In this document: one piece after another, positions 18,537 through 28,952 of the stretch
Position numbering within the stretch: position 1 is the stretch's first letter
Layout: each line of letters opens with the position of its first letter
Source of the DNA: Candidatus Gastranaerophilales bacterium
GTDB lineage: Bacteria; Cyanobacteriota; Vampirovibrionia; Gastranaerophilales; Gastranaerophilaceae
Direction of reading: 5' to 3'
Length of the DNA: 64,000 nt
NCBI GenBank assembly: GCA_028693235.1
Contig: JAQUVW010000001.1
Span: 532,616-596,615, forward strand
Notes under the pieces: model-generated
The model's input: the letters and a program-made list of their open reading frames with translations, nothing else
Told to the model about the DNA's origin: nothing
Database searches by the model: none
Program-made: the position numbers and the translations under genes

Positions 18537-21415
18537 TAATTTTCCATCCAGCTTTTACCGACTGCAATATCTACCTTTAAGGGGATTAAAAATGGTTGAC
18601 CGAGCTCCATTGATTTGACAACAAGTTTTTTAACTTCGTCAAGTTCTGTGTTCAATACTTCTAAAACAAGTTCATCGTGTACTTGTAAGATTATTTTTGA
18701 TTTAAGATTATTGTCGAACAGGCTTTTTTGAAGTTTGTTCATTGCTATTTTTACGACATCAGCGGCAGTTCCTTGAATTGGGGCGTTTATAGCGGCTCTT
18801 TGAGCTGCTTCTTGTATTTTGCTTGTTGCACTTGTCAATTCAGCTGCCAAATGGCGTTTTCTTCCGTATATTGTTTCAACATAACCGTGTTCGTATGCGA
18901 ATTTAATTGTGTTTTCCATATATTCTTTAACTTGTGGGTAAGTTGCAAAATATTTGTCGATAAATATTTGAGCCTCGATGGAGCTTATACCAAGGCTTGA
19001 CGCCAATCCATAGCGTGATTGACCGTACACAATTCCAAAGTTTACGGCTTTTGCTTTTCTTCTCATCTCTTTTGTAACGCCTTCTATCGGCACTTCAAAA
19101 ACTTTTGCGGCAGTTATTGTGTGGATATCTTCGTCCTCACAAAAGGCTTCAATTAAATTGTCATCTTTTGCACAGTGAGCCAAAAGACGCAATTCAACTT
19201 GAGAGTAATCGGCAGACAATATCACTGCATTTTCTTTATCTTTTGGGACAAATGCTCCTCTTATTCGGTTCCCGAGAGCTGTTCTAATCGGGATATTTTG
19301 CAAGTTCGGGTTGGAGCTTGAGAGCCGACCCGTTGAGGTTATAGTTTGGTTGAAACTTGTGTGCAATCTCTGGTCAATAGGGCTTATAAGCTGTGGAAGA
19401 GTTTCAATGTATGTGGTTTTTAGCTTGCTTAAATGGCGTTGCTCAAGAATATCCTTTGCAATTTGGTTGTATTCTGCAAGTTCTTCCAAAACCTTGGCAC
19501 TTGTTGAGTAGCCGGTTTTTGTCTTATTTTTACCTTTACCTTTGAGCTTTAATTTTTCAAAAAGAATTTCGCCAACCTGTTTCGGGGAATTTATGTTGAA
19601 TTCTTCTTTTGCTTCTTCATATATTTTTGCCTCGACTTCTTGCAAGCTTTTATTTATTTCAACGTCGAGCTCTTTCAAATAATCTTTGTCAATGCTTACG
19701 CCGTTCCATTCCATTTCGGCGAGGACAAGAGTAAGTGGAACTTCTATATCGTATAAAATATCAAGTTCTTTATCGTCGAGATTTTTTTGCCAAAATCTTG
19801 AAAGTTCAAGAGTTGCAAAAGCGTCGTCACAAGAGTAATTTGCAGCGTCTTCAATTGGAACAGTTTCCATTGTTATAGCATTTTTCCCTTTGCCCGTAAG
19901 TTCCTCGTAGTCAGTCATTATGTAGTCGAGATGTTCGCTTGCTTGGACTTTTAGCCCGTGTTTTCTTGATGAGTCTTTAATGTAGCTTGCGAGCATCGTG
20001 TCTATAATAATGCCGTTTAAATTCATGCCGTTTCTTCTTAAAACATTATAGTCAAACTTAGCGTTTTGAAGAGATTTTGATATTTTTTCGTCGGATAAAA
20101 CCGGCGACAGTTTTTCTTTTACATATTCTAAGTTGAGTTGTTCTCCAACTTGATGGAAAAGCGGTATGTAGTAGCTATAGGTCTTATTTTCATTTGTATC
20201 AATGATTTTAACCCTGTTATTTTTAGCCGTTATTTGTTCGTTGTAGGCGATTGAAATTCCCACCAAATCGCTTTCTAAAGGGTCTAGGGACGTTGTTTCA
20301 GTGTCGATTGAAAACAGTGTTTGAGTATTTAGTTTCTTTATTAAATCATCAAGTTTTCCTTCGGTATCGATGACAATTTTTTCAATTTTGTAATCTTTTT
20401 CAGATATTGTATTTAGTTGAGATACAATTCCCAATCCTAATTGCAATTGACCTTGAGAAGGAACAATTAGGCTTGTTTGAGTTGTTTCTTTTTCTGTATT
20501 CTCTTGCTTGGGGATATCAATTTTGAAAGGTTTCATTATTTCATCGATATTTTTTAAAAAGCTATATAATTGATTTTTTTTGAAAAACTCTATTACTTCT
20601 TCTACATTCGGGTTTTCAAGTTTTGTTGTTTCAAAGTCGAAATCAATATCAATATTTTTTTGAATTGTGGCTAATTCTTTGCTTAGTTTTGCAATATCTT
20701 CATTATCTTTTAGTTTTTGTTTTAGAGCTTTGCCTGAAACATCTTCAATGTGGGCATAAACTTCTTCTAGTTTATCAAATTGACTCAATAATTTTGAAGC
20801 AGTTTTGTCGCCAACTCCTCTAATTCCTGGGATATTGTCAGAGGTATCACCGCTAAGCCCTTTAAAATCAATGATTTGATAGGGGTAAACGCCCATTTTG
20901 TCATGGACTTTGTACCAGTCATACATAACGAGCTCACCTTTTGAGGGCATTAAAACCGAAATAAAACCATCTCTGTCAATCAGTTGAAAGGAATCTTTAT
21001 CGCCTGTCAAAATGATTGATTTGTGTCTTAATTGTTTTGCTTTTGTAACTATGGTGCCGATTACATCGTCCGCCTCATAGCCTTCTTTGGTAAAAATAGG
21101 GATATTGAAGGCTTTTAGCCCCTCAATAATTAAGCCTAGTTGACTATGTAAAGTATCCGGCATTGTTTCCCTGTTTGCTTTGTATTCAGGGTACATTTCG
21201 ACTCTGTAGGTTTGTCTGCCCACATCAAAAGCTACAGCGATAGAATCAGGATGAATATCTTTGTTTTTCAGCATATCAAAAAGTGCTTTAAAAAAGCCGA
21301 AAACAGCCCACGTCGGTTGATTTGATGATGTTTTCATTCCTGTTCGCTCAAGTGCAAAGAAATATCTATATGCAACAGCGTGCCCGTCAATCAGTACTAA
21401 TGTTTTTTCGCCCAT
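18536..21415 (-). CDS. polA: DNA polymerase I
   Basis: 959 residues, three-domain length. The 5' nuclease domain (about 1-300) has LVLIDGHAVAYR, GYEADDVIGT and GDTSDNIPGI. The proofreading 3'-5' domain (about 355-560) keeps FSIDTETTSLDP, NAKFDYNVL and YSCDDAF, so the DEDDy acidic residues and Tyr are all present and proofreading should work. The polymerase domain has the DYSQVELRLLAH motif A, the O-helix RRKAKAVNFGIVYG and LQVHDELVLEV motif C. It fills gaps in repair and removes Okazaki primers. ATG at 21415 follows AGGGGAGAG-like sequence. A TPR gene lies 54 bases upstream on the same strand. Confidence 0.97.
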   Translation of the reverse strand: MGEKTLVLIDGHAVAYRYFFALERTGMKTSSNQPTWAVFGFFKALFDMLKNKDIHPDSIAVAFDVGRQTYRVEMYPEYKANRETMPDTLHSQLGLIIEGLKAFNIPIFTKEGYEADDVIGTIVTKAKQLRHKSIILTGDKDSFQLIDRDGFISVLMPSKGELVMYDWYKVHDKMGVYPYQIIDFKGLSGDTSDNIPGIRGVGDKTASKLLSQFDKLEEVYAHIEDVSGKALKQKLKDNEDIAKLSKELATIQKNIDIDFDFETTKLENPNVEEVIEFFKKNQLYSFLKNIDEIMKPFKIDIPKQENTEKETTQTSLIVPSQGQLQLGLGIVSQLNTISEKDYKIEKIVIDTEGKLDDLIKKLNTQTLFSIDTETTSLDPLESDLVGISIAYNEQITAKNNRVKIIDTNENKTYSYYIPLFHQVGEQLNLEYVKEKLSPVLSDEKISKSLQNAKFDYNVLRRNGMNLNGIIIDTMLASYIKDSSRKHGLKVQASEHLDYIMTDYEELTGKGKNAITMETVPIEDAANYSCDDAFATLELSRFWQKNLDDKELDILYDIEVPLTLVLAEMEWNGVSIDKDYLKELDVEINKSLQEVEAKIYEEAKEEFNINSPKQVGEILFEKLKLKGKGKNKTKTGYSTSAKVLEELAEYNQIAKDILEQRHLSKLKTTYIETLPQLISPIDQRLHTSFNQTITSTGRLSSSNPNLQNIPIRTALGNRIRGAFVPKDKENAVILSADYSQVELRLLAHCAKDDNLIEAFCEDEDIHTITAAKVFEVPIEGVTKEMRRKAKAVNFGIVYGQSRYGLASSLGISSIEAQIFIDKYFATYPQVKEYMENTIKFAYEHGYVETIYGRKRHLAAELTSATSKIQEAAQRAAINAPIQGTAADVVKIAMNKLQKSLFDNNLKSKIILQVHDELVLEVLNTELDEVKKLVVKSMELGQPFLIPLKVDIAVGKSWMEN

Positions 21416-21469
21416 ACTCTCCCCTTTAGCTTTATTTTAAGGGAAAAATCAGATTTGGGCAAGTTAATT

Positions 21470-23248
21470 TCATTTGTTTGCTAATGTATTTAAAAGTTCT
21501 GTAGCTTCTTCTGATTCAGGGATTATTTCAATTATCTTGTTCAGGTATTCAATCGCTTTATCTTTTTGCCCGAGTTCAATCTCGCATTTTGACATATTTA
21601 ACAAATTGGGGGTATTGTCAGGATAGCTTGCGTTTACAAGTTTGAATTGACGAAGAGCTTCATCATATTTTTTTTGTTTCATGAGGCAAATCCCAAGTGA
21701 ATTTGCAACTTCAACGCTTGGTGATATAAAATAAGCATCTTCTAACAATTTTTGAGCGATATCATATTTCTTTTTCATAAAATAAGATTTTGCTAAATTG
21801 TGCATTATGTTTATATCTTGAGGTGCAAGGCTTCTGGCTTTTTGTAATACCTCTATTGAATCTTTGAGTTTGTGCATTGATGCGTAATTTTCACCTATCG
21901 CAACAAGCATAGAGACAGGAAGGTTCTCCATTTTTAAAAGCTTGTTATATATTTTTTGAGCCTCTTTATAATCATTCATAACGTGGTAATAATTTGCATA
22001 TTCGTACAGAATAAATGGGCTGTTTTTATCAAGTTTATATGCTTGTTCAAATTCATCTTTTGCATAATCAAAAAGTCTGTGTGTAAGATAAATTACTGCC
22101 AAATCTTTGTGGGCTATTGCGTTATCAGGCTCAAGTTTCAAAACTTTTTTCAGGATATTTTCAGCCTTATCAAGCTCGTTTGTCTTCGCACAAAGCATTG
22201 CATATTGATAATACATGTTTGCGTGGACTTTTCCCTTGTTGATTAGGTTTGCATAAATGTTTTTTGCAGCCTCAAGATTTCCTGTTTCAATCTGTATTTC
22301 AGCAAGTTTCTCCATAAAAACGGAGGTTTGCGGGTTTACAAGTGCAAGGCTTTCAAGTATGCTACAAGCCTTTTTGTAGTCTTTTATTGCTTGATAAGAA
22401 ACCGCCAAGTTGAATTGATAGTTTTGCTTTTCAGGGTTTGAATATGTCAAAGTGTTGTAATACTTGATTGCGTCTTCCCAATCTTGTGAGTTAAAAGCCG
22501 CAAGTGCTACAGCATTGAGATAAAAAGGATTGGGGTCTTTTTCATAGGCTTCTTTTAAATTCCAATAAGCTTCTCGATGTTGGTGCATAGATTGATATGC
22601 AATACCTATGTTGTAGTAGCCCACTGCGTTTGACGGGTCAAGCTCTATCGCTTTTTTGAAGCATTCTAAAGCTTTTTCGGAATTTTTGAGTGACATATTT
22701 GCTGTGCCGAGATTATTGTATAACATTGAACTTTCAGGATTTAATTCAATCGCTTTTTCTAGTAATTCTGCTCCTGTTTTATTGTTTTTTAGTCCCAAAT
22801 TTACCATTGCTAATATGTAATAAACTTGATAATCTTCAGGTGCTAGTTCTTTTAGTTTTTCTGCAAAATTCAATACTTTATGCGGTTCATTGGTTTTCAT
22901 AAATCCAATTGCAAGATTCTTGTATGCGTCAACATAGTCAGCACGCATTTCTATAACTTTTTTGAAGGCTTCTCTTGCTTTTAAAATGTCTTTTTTAGCG
23001 TCAAAGATTACGCCGATATAATATAATGCCAAGGCGTTTTCTTTATCAATTTCAAGTATTTTAGAAAAATATTTGTAGGCTTCATCATAATTGTTAAGAT
23101 TTACATAGCAAAGACCAATCGATTTTAATACTTCGATGTTAGTCCCATCTTCTTTTAGAAGCTCTTGTAATCCCAATAGTGCACTCTCGAAATTTTTCTC
23201 TGTTATTTGTGCCAGTGCTGTTTCAAGCTTTGTATTGAATTCTGTCAT
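21470..23248 (-). CDS. Cytoplasmic TPR-repeat protein
   Basis: 592 residues made almost entirely of tandem 34-residue TPR units (about sixteen), for example NYDEAYKYFSKILEIDKENALALYYIG and EKALECFKKAIELDPSNAVGYYNIG pieces. No signal peptide, membrane segment or catalytic domain is visible, so it is a scaffold or adaptor superhelix. The partner cannot be inferred. It starts a minus-strand operon with polA. ATG at 23248 follows GAGGAT, and an extended -10 TGATATAAT lies upstream. It is one of three TPR proteins in the window. Confidence 0.85.
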   Translation of the reverse strand: MTEFNTKLETALAQITEKNFESALLGLQELLKEDGTNIEVLKSIGLCYVNLNNYDEAYKYFSKILEIDKENALALYYIGVIFDAKKDILKAREAFKKVIEMRADYVDAYKNLAIGFMKTNEPHKVLNFAEKLKELAPEDYQVYYILAMVNLGLKNNKTGAELLEKAIELNPESSMLYNNLGTANMSLKNSEKALECFKKAIELDPSNAVGYYNIGIAYQSMHQHREAYWNLKEAYEKDPNPFYLNAVALAAFNSQDWEDAIKYYNTLTYSNPEKQNYQFNLAVSYQAIKDYKKACSILESLALVNPQTSVFMEKLAEIQIETGNLEAAKNIYANLINKGKVHANMYYQYAMLCAKTNELDKAENILKKVLKLEPDNAIAHKDLAVIYLTHRLFDYAKDEFEQAYKLDKNSPFILYEYANYYHVMNDYKEAQKIYNKLLKMENLPVSMLVAIGENYASMHKLKDSIEVLQKARSLAPQDINIMHNLAKSYFMKKKYDIAQKLLEDAYFISPSVEVANSLGICLMKQKKYDEALRQFKLVNASYPDNTPNLLNMSKCEIELGQKDKAIEYLNKIIEIIPESEEATELLNTLANK

Positions 23249-23268
23249 GATAATCCTCTTTGTCCCGT

Positions 23269-23277
23269 ATTATATCA
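23269..23277 (-). promoter_or_regulatory. Extended -10 promoter for TPR-polA operon
   Basis: Minus-strand TGATATAAT (23277-23269), 21 bases before the TPR start codon; -35 region weak. Confidence 0.45.
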
Positions 23278-23414
23278 TAAATTATTAAAGCTGAATAATC
23301 ACGCATGCCGTGACGAAAAAATTAACGCTAAATATTTGAAAAAAATATATTTATGTGCTCTAATAAGGTTTGGTGCTTCCTGCTCTGAAGCGTAGGTTAT
23401 ATTGGAGATTTACC

Positions 23415-24975
<1,561 letters not shown>

Positions 24976-25003
24976 AGTTTTTTTATTGTTTTTTAATTAT
25001 AAA

Positions 25004-26281
25004 TTATAATAAAATTCCTGCCATACACGCTGATATGTAAGACGCAAGCGTGCCACCTATCAATGCTTTTATTCCGACTCTGGCTAAGTTCTTTCTTTGG
25101 TTTGGAGCAAGTTCTCCGATACCGGCAATTTGTATTGCGACAGAACTGATATTAGCAAAGCCGCAGAGTGCAAATGTTGCGATAACAAAACTTTTTTCTG
25201 AAATTAAATTCTTTATAGAAACCAAGTCAAAATAAGCTAAAGTTTCATTCAAGACGAATTTGGTACCTAACAAAGAGCCGACTTCGTTTGCCTGATTCAT
25301 TGGTACGCCCATTACGTATGCAAATATTGAGAAAAATTTGCCCAAAATCATTTTTAAAGAAAGATGTTCAAGGTCAATTCCAACCATAGATAAATTCATG
25401 TGTAAATATGTATGCAAGCTCCAGCCGAATTTGCCCAAGAACCAATCAACCATTGCGATTAACGCAACAAGTGCTATAATCATTGCGATAACGTTTATGC
25501 CGACTTTCATACCTTCGCTAGCCCCTTTTGCAATTGCGTCTAGCACATTTACATCAGTTCGGCGTTTTCTTATTTTGAATTCGCTTTTTGTTTGAGGTTC
25601 TCCGGTTTCAGGATAAATAATCTTTGATATAACAAGTGCCCCCGGAGCCGCCATTATACAAGCTGCAAGAAGATATTGAGCAGGAATGCCTATTGCAACA
25701 TAAATTGCCATAACTCCGCCTGAAATACATGCCATACTTCCTGTCATAGAAGCTAAAACTTCTGAACGAGTTAAATTCGGCAAATAAGGTTTAATCATTA
25801 TTTGTGCGACAATTTGTCCTACAAAAGAACTCGCGACATTTGATAAAGCTTCAGCACCACTAACATCCATTAATTTGTTCATTGCTTTGCCTAGAACCGC
25901 TATAACTCTTTGCATTATGCCGTAATAATAAAGTATATTCACCAATATCATCATAAAAATCAATGCAGGGATTAACTGTAGTGCAAAAATGTTGGATTTT
26001 GCTCCGAATAATTCTGCCATCCTTGTAGGATTATTGGTTAATGGTCCAAACACGAAATTTGAGCCTTCTTGGGCAAATTCCAGTATCTTTTGGATAAAAA
26101 ATCCTATGTTTGCAAAAATTGCTTTGCCGATTGGTACTTTTAAAACAAATACCGCAAGTCCGAATTGTAATAATAACCCGACTCCTACGGTTTTGTAGTT
26201 TATACGTTTCTTGTTATTAGACATTAAAAATGCTATGAGTAGCATTACTAAAATACCAATGATGCCAAAAAATCTTTCCAT
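25004..26281 (-). CDS. nupC: Concentrative nucleoside transporter (NupC type)
   Basis: 425 residues with eight to ten hydrophobic segments. The CNT signatures are present: LQLIPALIFMMILVNILYYYG, then SGAEALSNVASSFVGQ, LTRSEVLASMTGSMACISGG, and C-terminal NETLAYFDL and ATFALCGFANISSVAIQIAGI. It couples nucleoside uptake to sodium or protons in the inner membrane. Length is usual (about 400-425). It is alone on the minus strand, convergent to tgt, with no clear terminator between them. Confidence 0.92.
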   Translation of the reverse strand: MERFFGIIGILVMLLIAFLMSNNKKRINYKTVGVGLLLQFGLAVFVLKVPIGKAIFANIGFFIQKILEFAQEGSNFVFGPLTNNPTRMAELFGAKSNIFALQLIPALIFMMILVNILYYYGIMQRVIAVLGKAMNKLMDVSGAEALSNVASSFVGQIVAQIMIKPYLPNLTRSEVLASMTGSMACISGGVMAIYVAIGIPAQYLLAACIMAAPGALVISKIIYPETGEPQTKSEFKIRKRRTDVNVLDAIAKGASEGMKVGINVIAMIIALVALIAMVDWFLGKFGWSLHTYLHMNLSMVGIDLEHLSLKMILGKFFSIFAYVMGVPMNQANEVGSLLGTKFVLNETLAYFDLVSIKNLISEKSFVIATFALCGFANISSVAIQIAGIGELAPNQRKNLARVGIKALIGGTLASYISACMAGILL

Positions 26282-26345
26282 TTTTACCTCTCACACAAAG
26301 TCTTCAAAAATCGATACTCAACTATAGCATAAAATCCCATCATAA

Positions 26346-26381
26346 AAAAACATTTTGCCACTATCGTAACAAAATGTTTTT
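26346..26381 (-). terminator. Terminator after the glycine-zipper protein gene
   Basis: Perfect 12-bp arms AAAAACATTTTG (26346-26357) and CAAAATGTTTTT (26370-26381) with a 12-base loop and T residues on the minus strand. Confidence 0.7.
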
Positions 26382-26408
26382 GAATATTAATAAAAGTATT
26401 TGCAAAAA

Positions 26409-27167
26409 CTAAGGTGTACAACCTGTATTGCAGATTGTTAAATCTTGGACAAGCTGGATATATATAGGTTTACCCTCTTTAGCTGTATATTGTAGCCCAG
26501 GTGTTACAGAGCCGACTATAGCACCAACTCCTGCACCAATTGGCATACCGTATGTTAAACAACCGATACTTGCTTTTCCTGCAGTACCAATTGCAGCACC
26601 TAGACCAGCACCAACGCCAAAACCCGCAACTGTTATTCCTGCTGCTTTGCCGAAAGATTTCCATTTAGATGCTCTTAATGCTTGGTCTTTTGAGTAAACT
26701 TTTGCACACATTGGAATTCTTCCGCAATTAGGAAGGACGATTTCGTCGAAAAGTATATATACTTTTGCACTTCTGTTCCAGCATTTTGGTTTTTGAAGCT
26801 GCTGGATTGTTCCTATTATTTGGGTTCCGCAAGGTAACAAAGTTCTTCCTTCAACAGTTTTTAGTCCGTCATTTAAGACAAAAGATATTTTGTCGCAATC
26901 TTTTGCTGATTTAGAGCTGAAGTTACCGGTGAAAGTTACTTTTAAAACATTGTTTGCTATTACTGTTGCACTATTTGAGGATACTTTTACGATATTGACT
27001 GATGAGCCTTTATAAGTTGGTAAATGTTCAATAATTGAAGGTGTTTCACAAGTTTGTGCTACAGGTTCAATTTTTGTTTCATCAATTGTAGCCGCACTAA
27101 CTATAGGTGCGTTCATTCCTACAAAAGCCAATACTAAAAGCGTGGATACTAACTTCTTTGTATTCAT
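26409..27167 (-). CDS. Exported glycine-zipper protein
   Basis: 252 residues. Signal peptide (MNTKKL then a hydrophobic core, cleavage near VSA-A at about 25). A middle domain of about 30-165 residues is beta-rich with cysteines (CETPSI, CDKISFVLND, LPCGTQIIG). A glycine-zipper membrane-insertion segment follows (VAGFGVGAGLGAAIGTAGKAS and MPIGAGVGAIVGS), then a short tail ending with cysteines CNTGCTP. The layout recalls outer-membrane 17-kDa-like surface antigens, but there is no lipobox, so localisation as a periplasmic or outer-membrane protein is inference. ATG follows AAGGAATGG. Confidence 0.7.
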   Translation of the reverse strand: MNTKKLVSTLLVLAFVGMNAPIVSAATIDETKIEPVAQTCETPSIIEHLPTYKGSSVNIVKVSSNSATVIANNVLKVTFTGNFSSKSAKDCDKISFVLNDGLKTVEGRTLLPCGTQIIGTIQQLQKPKCWNRSAKVYILFDEIVLPNCGRIPMCAKVYSKDQALRASKWKSFGKAAGITVAGFGVGAGLGAAIGTAGKASIGCLTYGMPIGAGVGAIVGSVTPGLQYTAKEGKPIYIQLVQDLTICNTGCTP

Positions 27168-27230
27168 TTTTCCATTCCTTATTTATGTATATTTATAGTC
27201 TATGTTCGCTTAATGTTTTTAACATTTCAG

Positions 27231-27239
27231 ATTATAACA
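27231..27239 (-). promoter_or_regulatory. Extended -10 promoter, minus direction
   Basis: Minus-strand TGTTATAAT (27239-27231), -35 like TTTAAA at 17 bases. Drives the glycine-zipper gene with a leader of about 57 bases. Confidence 0.55.
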
Positions 27240-27270
27240 TATTTTAAAAACTATTTAAAGTGTGTTTTAC

Positions 27271-27299
27271 TTGCCCGCCAATCTTGTGATTGTTATAAT
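27271..27299 (+). promoter_or_regulatory. Consensus-like promoter for exported hydrolase
   Basis: TTGCCC (27271-27276), 17 bases, TATAAT (27294-27299) preceded by TG at 27291-27292. Transcription would begin near 27306, 12 bases before TTAGGAG. Confidence 0.75.
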
Positions 27300-27329
27300 C
27301 TATATATTATATTTTGCTTAGGAGTTTTT

Positions 27330-28460
27330 ATGAAAAAGATTATATTATCATTTGCCGTATTTTTGTTGGGTAATATTGTTTTTGCTCAGGATACAATTTC
27401 TTTTATTTATATTAATGGCTCAAACAACAATGATGTAAAAATGAAAAATTGGTTTTTTAATGGGGTTGATAAGCTACATCCTCAGTTGAAATACCGATTT
27501 GAAAATGATGCCTTGATAAAACAACAATTATTAAATAATGGCAAAATTTCAATTCAAAGTACTGCGGTTCCTTTCTTTTGGGGTGAAGCAAGTTCAAAAG
27601 AAATAAGTGCAGTTGATGCGGGCTTAGATTTTATAAAATTAGCCAGTCCAAAAATCGCTCAAGCCGTTCGTGCTTTTTTTGCCCATTGTATGCACGATGC
27701 AATTTGGGTTCAAAAACCTCATAATATGTCACCAATAGTTGACGAGTTAAATCAAACAGTTCAAGCAGAATATAAAGCTGGTAAAAACGTTGTTTTATTT
27801 GGATATAGTGCCGGTACTTTCATTAATTATGAGTATCTTTTTTCAAAATTAACGTACATTAACTTGTATGATTTTTTCTCTAAAACTCAAATTTCTCAAG
27901 GTGAAAAAATCTATGTTAAACAAAATCCAAAAAGAAATACTTGTATTTCTGCAATTGTTGATTCTAAACTTGCAGTGTTTAGTTCTACGGGACATTTGAT
28001 ACCTAATATTAACTCTGATTTATTCAAAAAAAATTATAACAATATAGATTATTATACAAATACATCTTGTGCTCCTGAGCATGCTGTAAAAGGGATTGTG
28101 AATTTTGCAAGTCCTTTGGTTTTATTCTATTCCGATTTGTCAGACCCTCATTATGAGCTAAGCTATTATAATAAATTGTTATATGAATACCTTATCGAAA
28201 ATAATATGTTTTGGCTTACTGTAAATTATAGCGAAGACCCTCTCGGATTCCCTACCACAAAAAATCTTTCCCCTGCTCAAATCGCTCTTTATACAAATAT
28301 GAACATAGACCCTGTTTCTGGTTTTATATACGATAAATCAGATGTAAAGAGCAGGCATACTTTTATGGGTGCCCATACTTCTTATTGGTCAACGGCTAAA
28401 CATTTTTCTAAAATAGTTGTAGATGCATATAATGAAGGCTATCACTTGTATCACCAATAG
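27330..28460 (+). CDS. Exported alpha/beta-hydrolase-like protein
   Basis: 376 residues from ATG 27330 (TTAGGAG upstream). Signal peptide of 19-20 residues ending VFAQ. Opens with ISFIYINGSNNND, an oxyanion-strand-like segment, and has a nucleophile elbow VVLFGYSAGTF with Ser160. A histidine near the C-terminus in SRHTFMGAHTSYW could complete a triad. I see no closer family. The substrate is unknown; a periplasmic or surface esterase/lipase is the plausible class. A longer in-frame start 117 bases upstream is rejected because it would lie in the promoter. Ends at a strong terminator. Confidence 0.72.
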   Translation: MKKIILSFAVFLLGNIVFAQDTISFIYINGSNNNDVKMKNWFFNGVDKLHPQLKYRFENDALIKQQLLNNGKISIQSTAVPFFWGEASSKEISAVDAGLDFIKLASPKIAQAVRAFFAHCMHDAIWVQKPHNMSPIVDELNQTVQAEYKAGKNVVLFGYSAGTFINYEYLFSKLTYINLYDFFSKTQISQGEKIYVKQNPKRNTCISAIVDSKLAVFSSTGHLIPNINSDLFKKNYNNIDYYTNTSCAPEHAVKGIVNFASPLVLFYSDLSDPHYELSYYNKLLYEYLIENNMFWLTVNYSEDPLGFPTTKNLSPAQIALYTNMNIDPVSGFIYDKSDVKSRHTFMGAHTSYWSTAKHFSKIVVDAYNEGYHLYHQ

Positions 28461-28470
28461 TTTAAAACGT

Positions 28471-28499
28471 AAAAAGCCCCACTTAAGGGGCTTTTTTAA
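28471..28499 (+). terminator. Strong GC-rich intrinsic terminator
   Basis: AAAAAGCCCC (28471-28480) pairs with GGGGCTTTTT (28487-28496), six-base loop, followed by T. The A-rich flank makes it bidirectional between convergent genes. Confidence 0.88.
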
Positions 28500-28517
28500 T
28501 CGTTTATATGGCTTTTT

Positions 28518-28937
28518 TTATATCTTTAAAGCGTCGATTTGTTTATTGTAATTTGATTTAATTGTATTTCTTTTTTGCTCAAGATAGTTAAGTTCTCTTT
28601 GTAAAACATTGAGTTTTGCGGCTTCTTGAGCTTGGCTCAATTTTTGTTTTTTAACAGCTTTAATTGCTTGTTTTTTTGTTGCGATTTTAGAATCAATGGA
28701 TTCAATAGCTGCCTCTCTTTGTGCTTGCAATGCTTTTACTCTGGCTTGTTTATTTGCTTTTGCTTGTTCTGAAGCATTTTTCTTATAATTTTCACCAATA
28801 TTTTTATATTTGGTTTTTGTTTCTTGGTTTGCTTTCTTCAAGTCTTTTTTCATAACATTCCAAGGGTTAGTTGCTGCTGTTGCAATAGAAGCAGTTGTTG
28901 TTGCTAAAACAAGCAATGTAATAAGTGATTTTTTCAT
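28518..28937 (-). CDS. Periplasmic lysine-rich coiled-coil protein
   Basis: 139 residues. Signal peptide ending ATA-A near residue 21, then a nearly all-helical, Lys/Gln/Ala-rich chain with heptads (REAAIESIDSKIATKKQA, LQRELNYLEQKRNTI). Resembles Skp/OmpH-like or small periplasmic coiled-coil proteins in composition, without a diagnostic motif. ATG follows AAGGAGA. It lies 15 bases after the large AsmA-like gene, so the two are probably coexpressed; a role in envelope assembly is inference. Confidence 0.7.
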   Translation of the reverse strand: MKKSLITLLVLATTTASIATAATNPWNVMKKDLKKANQETKTKYKNIGENYKKNASEQAKANKQARVKALQAQREAAIESIDSKIATKKQAIKAVKKQKLSQAQEAAKLNVLQRELNYLEQKRNTIKSNYNKQIDALKI

Positions 28938-28952
28938 AATTGTCTCCTTTGC

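Noticed and set aside
27213-27329. Longer start for the exported hydrolase
   Set aside because: It would place the promoter inside the gene and lose the signal peptide at the N-terminus.
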